Origin: an uncultured Lysobacteraceae bacterium
Lineage (GTDB): Bacteria; Pseudomonadota; Gammaproteobacteria; Xanthomonadales; Rhodanobacteraceae
Direction of reading: 5' to 3'
Length of the DNA stretch: 13,352 nt
NCBI GenBank assembly: GCA_946482585.1
Contig: CAMLSI010000092.1
Coordinates: 1-13,352 of the forward strand
Shown here: piece after piece, positions 5,693-11,893 of the stretch
How the letters are laid out: each line of letters starts with the position of its first letter
Position numbering within the stretch: position 1 is the first letter of the stretch
The notes under the pieces: model-generated
Seen by the model: only the letters and a program-made list of their open reading frames with translations
Told to the model about the DNA's origin: nothing
The model's database searches: none
Position numbers and translations under genes: made by a program

Positions 5693-8191
5693 TCAGCCGT
5701 CGCCGCGGCCGGGATCGCGCAGCTTCTGTTCGAGCACGCCGAGCCGCGGATTGGTCGGGCTCAGGCTGCGTGCCGCGTCGAGCGCGCGCCGCGCGTCGCC
5801 GGGCCGGTTCTGGCTCAGGCGCTGCTCGGCTTCATCCAGCAGCGATTCGGCGAGCCGCGCGCGCAGGGTCGGCAGGCTCGCATCCGCGGGTGCGAGCTGT
5901 TCCAGCGTGTCGACGAAGTCGCGCGCGCGCTCGAGCTTCTGCTGCCCGATGGCGATGTTGAACTGGTCGCGCGCGATCTGCGGCAGGTTCTGCAACCCGG
6001 CCAGCGCCTTGGCATTCGTGCCGTCGAGCGCCAGCGCCGCGCGGTATCTGTCGTAGGCCGAACTGCCCGGCGGCAGGATCAGGTTGCCGTCCTGCGCGGC
6101 CTTGTCCGCGGCGGCGAGATGCGCCGCGAGCTTCTGCTGCTGTTCCGGCGTCAGGGCCGGCCGCGATGCGGCGATGTCGAGACGTTCGCGCAGTTCGCGC
6201 AACTGCCCGCGCGCCGCGGCGATGTCGGCCGAACCCGGCGCCAGCGGCTCGGCCTGCCGCAGCAGCCGGTCCGCCGCAGTCGGATTGCTTTCCTCGATCG
6301 CCGCGTTGGCCTGCACCACCAGCGCCTGTGCGATCTGACTCAATCCGGTGCGCGCCCTGGCATTGTTCGGATCGCGCGCGAGCACGGCCTTGTAGAGCGC
6401 CAGCGCGGTGTCCTCGCCGTCGCCGGCGACACGGCCGGCGCGCAGCAGTTCCTGCGCGCGCCTGAGCTGCGCATCGAGCGCCGCACCGGTGTTGGCGCGC
6501 GCCGCGGTCAGCTCGGCGCGCAAGGTCGGCAGCACCGGGTCGTTCGGCACCGCGCGCGCGATCGCCTCGATCCGCGCTGCCGCATCGTCCACTTTTCCCT
6601 GATTCAACAATTCGCGCGTCTGCGCGGCGAGCGCCGCGCCGGCTTTGCGAAGCCCGGCCTGGGCCGGTGCGTTGCCGGGCTCGGAAGCGAGCACGCGCTG
6701 ATACAGATCGATCGCGCCGCCGGCCTCGATCAGCTTGCCCGCAGCCAGCGCGGCTTCGGCCTGGTCGAACAGTCCGGCAATCTCGGTGTTGGCCGCCTCG
6801 GCCTGTTTCAGGGCAGTCGCGGCCTGCTCCACGGCGGCGCCGCCGGCGAGCAATGCGCGCGCATCGGCGAGGCGCGCATGCGCGACGGCGAAATCGCGGC
6901 GCTGCGTCGCCGCGGCCGCTTCGGCGACCAATGCTTCGCCGACGCGGCGCAGGCCCGCGCGCGCGATGTCGTTGTCGGGATCGATGACGCGCGCGGACTC
7001 GAACAGCTCGCGTGCGCTGTCGCTGCTGCCGCTGAGCTGGCCGCGCGCGAGCGCGCCGTCGGCGCGCGCGAGCACGTCGTTGAGTTCGGTGCGCGGCAGC
7101 AGCGCACGCAGTCTGTCCTGATTGCGCCAGAGTGCGAACGCGCCGACGCCGAGCAGCATCACGACGGCGCCGGCGAAGATCCAGCGCCCGGGGCCGCGCG
7201 CTCGCGCGCGGCGCGCTTCCGGCCGGCCGCTGCGCTGCGGCTGGGCGTCGACGATGTCGATGCGGCCGAAATGCGGCTCGGAGCGCGTGTGTGCATCGGC
7301 ACGACCGCGCGATTCGGGCGGCGTCACCGTCGGCAATGCGAGCGTCGGCGCCGACCCGGCGCGGCCGCGCGCCAGCTCGGCGAGTTCGCCGCGCTCCATG
7401 CGCCGCTCGATGGTTTCGATCGCGGCCGCGACTGCGGCGCCGTCCTGGAAACGCTGCTCCGGCTCTTTCGCGAGCAGTAGGTCGAGCAGCGGCTGCAGCG
7501 CCCTGAATTCGGGCGGCAGCTGCGGCAGCGGCTGCGTGATGTGCATGATGCCGACCGCGAGCGAGTCTTCGGCGTGGTACGGCACGCGTCCGACCAGCAG
7601 TTCGTACATCACGATGCCGAGGCTGTAGAGATCGGAGCGTCCGTCGAGCGCACGGCCGCGCGCCTGTTCCGGACTCATGTAGTGCGGCGTGCCGACGACC
7701 GCGCCGGTACGCGTCATGCGCGTCGCGGAATCGTTCGCGCGCGCGATGCCGAAATCGGTCAGCGCGGCCGAGCCGTCCTCGCGCAGCAGGATGTTGTCGG
7801 GCTTGACGTCGCGGTGCACGAAACTCTTGCTGTTGGCGTAGTGCAGCGCCTTCGCCATCTCGCGCACGACGCGCAGCGTGAACGGCACGTCGCGCGGCTT
7901 GCCGTCTTCGTGCAGCACGGGGCCGTTGGAGATGTACTCCATCGCGATATAGAAATAGTCGCCGTGCCGGCCGACATCGTGGATGCCCACGACGTGCGGA
8001 TGATGCAGTTTCGCCGCGATGCGCGCTTCGCGCAGGAAACGTTCGCCGTACGTGGGATCGGCCAGCAAGGTCGGCGACATGACCTTGAGCGCGACTTCAC
8101 GGTCCACCGATTCCTGTATGGCCAGGTACACCGTGGCCATGCCGCCGCGTCCGAGCTGGCGCACTACACGGTAACCGGGAATATCGATCAT
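5693..8191 (-). CDS. Transmembrane Hanks-type Ser/Thr protein kinase with repeat-built extracytoplasmic tail
   Basis: This 832-residue protein has four parts. Residues 1-265 are a complete eukaryotic-like kinase domain: glycine loop LGRGGMATV (13-21), Lys36, Glu55, catalytic HRDVKPDN (126-133, an RD kinase), DFG (146-148), activation-segment end GTPHYMSPE (167-175), and DLYSLG (187-192). All catalytic residues are kept, so it should be active. Residues about 266-336 are a basic, proline-containing linker. Residues 337-354 are a single membrane helix; the basic stretch before it predicts the kinase inside the cell and the C-terminus in the periplasm. Residues 360-832 are Ala-rich helical TPR-like repeats, not PASTA domains, built from about 100-residue units. 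The tail may sense a periplasmic partner; that is inference. rsgA lies 109 bp upstream and the NRDE gene 42 bp downstream. No clear Shine-Dalgarno sequence precedes the ATG. Confidence 0.95.
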   Translation of the reverse strand: MIDIPGYRVVRQLGRGGMATVYLAIQESVDREVALKVMSPTLLADPTYGERFLREARIAAKLHHPHVVGIHDVGRHGDYFYIAMEYISNGPVLHEDGKPRDVPFTLRVVREMAKALHYANSKSFVHRDVKPDNILLREDGSAALTDFGIARANDSATRMTRTGAVVGTPHYMSPEQARGRALDGRSDLYSLGIVMYELLVGRVPYHAEDSLAVGIMHITQPLPQLPPEFRALQPLLDLLLAKEPEQRFQDGAAVAAAIETIERRMERGELAELARGRAGSAPTLALPTVTPPESRGRADAHTRSEPHFGRIDIVDAQPQRSGRPEARRARARGPGRWIFAGAVVMLLGVGAFALWRNQDRLRALLPRTELNDVLARADGALARGQLSGSSDSARELFESARVIDPDNDIARAGLRRVGEALVAEAAAATQRRDFAVAHARLADARALLAGGAAVEQAATALKQAEAANTEIAGLFDQAEAALAAGKLIEAGGAIDLYQRVLASEPGNAPAQAGLRKAGAALAAQTRELLNQGKVDDAAARIEAIARAVPNDPVLPTLRAELTAARANTGAALDAQLRRAQELLRAGRVAGDGEDTALALYKAVLARDPNNARARTGLSQIAQALVVQANAAIEESNPTAADRLLRQAEPLAPGSADIAAARGQLRELRERLDIAASRPALTPEQQQKLAAHLAAADKAAQDGNLILPPGSSAYDRYRAALALDGTNAKALAGLQNLPQIARDQFNIAIGQQKLERARDFVDTLEQLAPADASLPTLRARLAESLLDEAEQRLSQNRPGDARRALDAARSLSPTNPRLGVLEQKLRDPGRGDG

Positions 8192-8234
8192 GCGTCAGCT
8201 GGGACCGTGACACCGCGCAGGCAGCGGTGCGCGA

Positions 8235-8243
8235 AGCATAGCA
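8235..8243 (-). promoter_or_regulatory. Candidate extended -10 element before the kinase gene
   Basis: On the - strand the spacer reads TGCTATGCT, an extended -10 (TGn plus TATGCT, 4/6 to TATAAT), about 43 bases before the kinase ATG. No recognisable -35 hexamer is present, as is common for extended -10 promoters. It lies just downstream of the hairpin that follows rsgA, so the kinase and NRDE genes may have their own promoter. Confidence 0.3.
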
Positions 8244-8254
8244 GCCCGGGTCGG

Positions 8255-8290
8255 GCGCTGCCGGCGGCGCAGCATCGCCGCCGGCAGCGC
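8255..8290 (-). terminator. Perfect 15-bp hairpin between rsgA and the kinase gene, terminator-like without U-run
   Basis: 8255-8269 and 8276-8290 are perfect inverted repeats (15 pairs, 6-base loop), starting 10 bases after the rsgA stop on the - strand. The stem is very stable, but what follows is GC-rich with no U-run. It could attenuate read-through from rsgA or stabilise the rsgA 3' end. Confidence 0.45.
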
Positions 8291-8300
8291 TGCGACCGGC

Positions 8301-9356
8301 TCAGTCGGATCGTTGCCGGCGCTTGTGCTCCATTACGTGCCGCGCCATCTTGCCGAAGGCGCGTTCGCGCGCACGGCGCTCGGCGGGACTTTCGGCGTTG
8401 ACGGCCGCCTCCGCCGCGAGCTTGCGCCAGCGCCGCAGCCGTGCCGGATCGAGCTCCCCCGCCGCGATCGCCGAACCGATGGCGCAACCGGGTTCGCCGT
8501 CGTGGCGACAGTTGCCGAAGCGGCAGCGCGCGGCAATCGTCAGTACGTCGTCGAACACGGCGGCTATGCCGTCGTCGACATCCGCGAGAGCGAGTTCGCG
8601 CATGCCGGGCGTGTCCAGCAGCCAGCCTCCGCCCGGCAGCCGGTGCAGCGCCCGCGCCGTCGTCGTGTGTCGGCCCCGGTCGTCGTCGGCGCGCGCGGGT
8701 TGCGTCGACAGCTGGCAGCTCGCCAATGTGTTCACGAGCGTCGATTTGCCGACGCCGGACGAACCGAGCAGCGCGACGGTGCTGCCGGCACCGCACCAGA
8801 CGCGCAGGCGGTGCACGGCCGCGTCATCGCGCGCGTCGACGGTTTCGACGACGAGCTGCGGCAGCAGTCGCGCCGCCTCACGCACGTAATCCGCGGACGT
8901 ATCGCACAAGTCGGCCTTGGTCATCACGACGACGGGCTGCACGCCGGCGTCTCGCGCGAGGCACAGGTAGCGCTCCAGACGTGCGGGATTGAAGTCCTGA
9001 TTGCAGGAGGACACCACGAACAACGTGTCGACATTCGCGGCGATGAGCTGCCGTTCGCGGCCGCGGCCCGCGGCACGGCGCTGGAACAGACTGCGTCGCT
9101 GCAGCAGGCGCAACGCACGTCGCGTGGCGACGTCGAGCAGCAGCCAGTCGCCGACGGTCGCCGCATCGGTCTCGCCGGAGCCGGCGCGAAACGGTGCGAG
9201 CGACTGCTCGCCGCCGACGGCAGCGACGACGATGCGGTCGCGATGCACGGCGACGACACGTGCCGGCGTCGTCGCGGTCAGTTCGTCACAGGTGAGTTGC
9301 GTGGAGAAAAACGCGGTCCAGCCATCGTCGGCGGACGGAAAATCGAATGAGTTCAT
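8301..9356 (-). CDS. rsgA: Ribosome small-subunit-dependent GTPase A (RsgA)
   Basis: This 351-residue cytoplasmic, circularly permuted GTPase checks late 30S subunit assembly and releases RbfA; its GTPase is stimulated by the 30S subunit. The ATG at 9356 is chosen because the protein then begins with a normal RsgA N-terminus (SADDGWTAFFSTQL) and OB-fold. The frame stays open upstream, but that stretch looks non-coding. The G motifs appear in permuted order: G4 TKAD (146-149), G1 LLGSSGVGKST (196-206), G2 around GRHTTT (228-233), G3 DTPG (248-251). The C-terminal zinc site is Cys278, Cys283, His285, Cys291, followed by the basic tail typical of the family. It lies 283 bp downstream of relA and 109 bp upstream of the kinase gene, all on one strand. 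The Shine-Dalgarno match is poor (GGA about six bases ahead). Confidence 0.95.
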   Translation of the reverse strand: MNSFDFPSADDGWTAFFSTQLTCDELTATTPARVVAVHRDRIVVAAVGGEQSLAPFRAGSGETDAATVGDWLLLDVATRRALRLLQRRSLFQRRAAGRGRERQLIAANVDTLFVVSSCNQDFNPARLERYLCLARDAGVQPVVVMTKADLCDTSADYVREAARLLPQLVVETVDARDDAAVHRLRVWCGAGSTVALLGSSGVGKSTLVNTLASCQLSTQPARADDDRGRHTTTARALHRLPGGGWLLDTPGMRELALADVDDGIAAVFDDVLTIAARCRFGNCRHDGEPGCAIGSAIAAGELDPARLRRWRKLAAEAAVNAESPAERRARERAFGKMARHVMEHKRRQRSD

Positions 9357-9571
9357 GGGTGTCCATGCCGGTGCAGAAGTCGCGCGACGCGCGAGCGCAA
9401 AAGCCCGGCCGTGCGAACGCACGTCCGGCGCGAAAGCGGGACTGGAACGGCAGGAAGCGGACGCGTCGGCAGCGACGCGCAGCGAAGCTACGGCGTGGCC
9501 GGCTTCCGCGTGCCAGTCGGCGTGGACACAAGATCCGTCACGATTTTCTCCGTGCAGTGGAAGCCGCGGCG

Positions 9572-9601
9572 AGCATAGCCGCACGGGCGCCGGGCCTTCA
9601 A
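9572..9601 (-). promoter_or_regulatory. Candidate rsgA promoter in the relA-rsgA spacer
   Basis: On the - strand, TTGAAG (9601-9596, 4/6 to TTGACA), an 18-bp spacer and TATGCT (9577-9572, 4/6 to TATAAT) form a plausible sigma70 promoter. Transcription would begin near 9565, leaving a leader of about 205 bases before the rsgA ATG. I recognise no riboswitch or small gene in that leader. Confidence 0.35.
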
Positions 9602-9639
9602 TGCGGACTGCGCCCGGCTCAGTGCCCTGTAACGGCCTG

Positions 9640-11793
9640 CTACGCGAGCCGCCGCGCCTCGATCACGTTCGGCACGGCCGCCAGCTTGCCGAGCAGACTC
9701 GACAGTTGACCGTAGTCGGTCACGCGCAGCGCGAAATTCATCGTCGCGAGTCCGGACACGGGATCGACGCGCGTGTTCACGGCAAGCAGGTGCGCATTCG
9801 CCGAGGCGATCACGTTGGTGATGTCCTTGTGCAGCCACTTGCGATCGTAGCCTTTGACGAGCACGTCGACTTCATAGGCCTGTTCGCGGCGGTTGCCCCA
9901 TTCCACCTCGATCACACGGCTCGGGTCGCGCACGCGCAGCCGCGCGAGGCTCGTGCAATCGGCGCGGTGCACGCTGACGCCGCGACCGCGCGTGATGAAG
10001 CCCAGGACCGCGTCGCCCGGCAATGGCTGGCAGCAACGCGCGAGCTGAGTCAACAGGTTGCCGACGCCGTCGATGGTCAGCGCGTCCTTGGTGCCGGACT
10101 TGGGCGGCCGCAACGCCGGCGCGGCCGCCGGCTTCGGCGGCGCGACCATCTCGTGCAGCGCGCGCGCGACCTGCGCCGCGCTGATGTCGCCGAGCGCGAG
10201 CGCGACGAGGAAATCGTCGAGCTGTCGGTGGTTGAAGCGCGGCGGCAGCGACTCGAGTTCGACGTTGCTGAGCGCGAGGCGCTTGAGTTCCTTGTCGAGG
10301 ATCGCACGGCCCGCGCTCAGGTTTGCCGTGAGATCGACGCGCTTGAACCAGGTGCGCACCTTTTCGATCGCGCGATGCGTGGTCAGGAAACCGTGCTGCG
10401 CGCTGAGCCAGTCGCGGCGCGGCGCCTTTTCCTTCGCCGTCAGGATTTCGATGCGGTCGCCGCTGGCCGGCTGGAACGTCAGCGGTACGATGCGGCCGTT
10501 GACCTTCGCGCCGCGACAACGATGCCCGACGTCGGTGTGCACGTGATACGCGAAATCCAGCACCGTGGCGCCGCGCGGCAGATCCATGACCTCGCCGCGC
10601 GGCGTCAGCAGATAGACGCGGTCTTCGTGCAGGTCGGTACGCAGTCCCGCGAGCAGCGCCGAGTCGTCGTCGCCCTCTTCTTTCGCGTCGAGCAGCTGAC
10701 GCATCCACGCGACCTTGCGTTCGAAGCTGGCATCGCCGCCACCGCCTTCCTTGTAGCGCCAGTGCGCCGCGACGCCGAGTTCCGCATGCGCATGCATGTC
10801 GTGCGTGCGGATCTGCACTTCGAGCGTCTTGCCCTCGGGCCCGACCACGGCGGTATGCAGCGACTGATAGTGATTGCCCTTCGGCCGTGCGATGTAGTCG
10901 TCGAATTCGCCGGGCACGTAGGGCCAGAGCGAATGAACGACCCCGAGCGCGGCGTAGCAGGCCGGCACGTCGCGCACCAGCAGCCGGACCGCGCGAATGT
11001 CGTAGAGCGCGCCGAAGTCGCCGTCCTTGCGCTGCATTTTTTTCCAGATGGAATAAATGTGCTTGGGCCGGCCGGCGACGTCCGCGGCGATGCCGGCTTC
11101 GGCGAGCGCCGCGCGCAACTGCGCGAGCGCGGTCGCGATGTAGGTCTCGCGATCGACGCGACGCTCGTCGAGCAGCTTCGCGATGCGCTTGTAGGTTTCG
11201 GGCTGCGACAGGCGGAACGCGAGATCCTCGAGTTCCCACTTGAGCTGCCAGATGCCGAGACGGTTCGCGAGCGGTCCATGGATGTCCGCCGTCATCGTCG
11301 CGAGCGCGCGCCGCTGTGTCTCGTCGAGACGATCCGCCGCGCGCAGGCGCGCGAGCTGGCGCGCCAGCAGAATGAACACGACGCGCAGGTCTCGCACGAT
11401 CGCGAGCAGCAGCCGGCGCAAGCCTTCGGCACTCGTATGGGCGCCGCGCGCCGCATGCAGCGCCCAGACTTTCTCGGCAGCGATCTGGCCGTCGACCAGC
11501 AGTTGCAGGCCGGCGCCGCGCGCCGCCGACGGCGGAGCGGCCGCCGCCGCTTCGCCGAGGCGGTCGAGCTCGTAGACGATGGTCGCGGCAAGGGTTTCGT
11601 CGTCGAGCCCCAGATCGCCGAGCAATTGCAGCGTCACTGCGAGATCGACCAGACGCGTGTCGGCATCGGTGAGCTCGGCCGACAACGCGGCCAGCCTTGC
11701 GCAGGCCTGCTCCAGTTCCGCCGACAGCGGCGCGAGTCGCCGTCGGGCATCGATCCATTGCTCGAGACTGGCGGTCGAAAGAGTGCGCTTCAC
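9640..11793 (-). CDS. relA: GTP pyrophosphokinase RelA, monofunctional (p)ppGpp synthetase
   Basis: This 717-residue RelA/SpoT homologue makes pppGpp/ppGpp from GTP/GDP and ATP, normally on stalled ribosomes during amino-acid starvation. The start is GTG 11793; no in-frame ATG fits better. The N-terminal hydrolase-like domain (about 20-200) has lost the HD metal motif: the expected HD position reads TIVYELDRLG (71-80), so it should not degrade ppGpp. The synthetase domain (about 240-350) has HIYSIWKKMQRK (245-256), the EFDD acidic motif (296-299) that marks monofunctional RelA rather than SpoT (RFKD there), and NHYQSLHT (307-314). Then follow TGS (about 391-450), a helical region, a zinc-finger-type region with CysCys at 587-588, and an ACT domain (about 640-715) that docks on the ribosome. 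It starts just after a terminator and so is probably its own unit; see the dyad and -10 box upstream. Confidence 0.96.
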   Translation of the reverse strand: MKRTLSTASLEQWIDARRRLAPLSAELEQACARLAALSAELTDADTRLVDLAVTLQLLGDLGLDDETLAATIVYELDRLGEAAAAAPPSAARGAGLQLLVDGQIAAEKVWALHAARGAHTSAEGLRRLLLAIVRDLRVVFILLARQLARLRAADRLDETQRRALATMTADIHGPLANRLGIWQLKWELEDLAFRLSQPETYKRIAKLLDERRVDRETYIATALAQLRAALAEAGIAADVAGRPKHIYSIWKKMQRKDGDFGALYDIRAVRLLVRDVPACYAALGVVHSLWPYVPGEFDDYIARPKGNHYQSLHTAVVGPEGKTLEVQIRTHDMHAHAELGVAAHWRYKEGGGGDASFERKVAWMRQLLDAKEEGDDDSALLAGLRTDLHEDRVYLLTPRGEVMDLPRGATVLDFAYHVHTDVGHRCRGAKVNGRIVPLTFQPASGDRIEILTAKEKAPRRDWLSAQHGFLTTHRAIEKVRTWFKRVDLTANLSAGRAILDKELKRLALSNVELESLPPRFNHRQLDDFLVALALGDISAAQVARALHEMVAPPKPAAAPALRPPKSGTKDALTIDGVGNLLTQLARCCQPLPGDAVLGFITRGRGVSVHRADCTSLARLRVRDPSRVIEVEWGNRREQAYEVDVLVKGYDRKWLHKDITNVIASANAHLLAVNTRVDPVSGLATMNFALRVTDYGQLSSLLGKLAAVPNVIEARRLA

Positions 11794-11799
11794 CGGCCG

Positions 11800-11805
11800 A
11801 TTGTA
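11800..11805 (-). promoter_or_regulatory. Candidate relA -10 box, implying a leaderless transcript
   Basis: The - strand reads TACAAT (5/6 to TATAAT) with its last T at 11800, six bases before the G of the relA GTG at 11793. Transcription from a normal +1 would begin on the start codon itself. No Shine-Dalgarno sequence is present between the box and the GTG. No TTGACA-like hexamer is found 16-18 bp upstream. Confidence 0.45.
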
Positions 11806-11810
11806 GCGGA

Positions 11811-11834
11811 GCCGATCCGCGCACCGGGATCGGC
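11811..11834 (-). promoter_or_regulatory. Perfect 8-bp dyad over the relA -35 region, possible operator
   Basis: GCCGATCC (11811-11818) and GGATCGGC (11827-11834) are perfect inverted repeats separated by 8 bp. If relA starts at 11793 the dyad covers -18 to -41, where a -35 element should be. It has the size and symmetry of a dimeric regulator site. I do not recognise it as the site of any known regulator. Confidence 0.4.
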
Positions 11835-11846
11835 GAGGGCATAACG

Positions 11847-11871
11847 AAAAAACCCCGGACGAGCCGGGGTT
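11847..11871 (-). terminator. Rho-independent terminator of the secreted-protein gene
   Basis: On the - strand AACCCCGG, a 5-base loop and CCGGGGTT form a perfect 8-bp stem (11871-11864 with 11858-11851). It runs into a TTTTTT tract, of which the last four bases are 11850-11847. It lies 22 bases past the stop codon at 11894 and separates that gene from relA. Confidence 0.9.
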
Positions 11872-11893
11872 CTTCGCGAGAATCGAGGAGCGC

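Noticed and set aside
5231..7480. A 749-codon open frame on the + strand opposite the NRDE and kinase genes
   Set aside because: Codon-aligned antisense shadow of both genes; it has no start context or recognisable domain.
9357..9584. N-terminal extension of RsgA from an upstream start at 9584
   Set aside because: The first 76 residues have no RsgA character; the family N-terminus begins at the ATG at 9356.
9001..11844. A 947-codon open frame on the + strand opposite relA and part of rsgA
   Set aside because: Its codons are in exact register with relA codons on the other strand, so stops appear only where relA uses TTA, CTA or TCA, which GC-rich genes avoid. The sense strand encodes a perfect RelA; the antisense product is an Arg/Ala/Glu-rich shadow.
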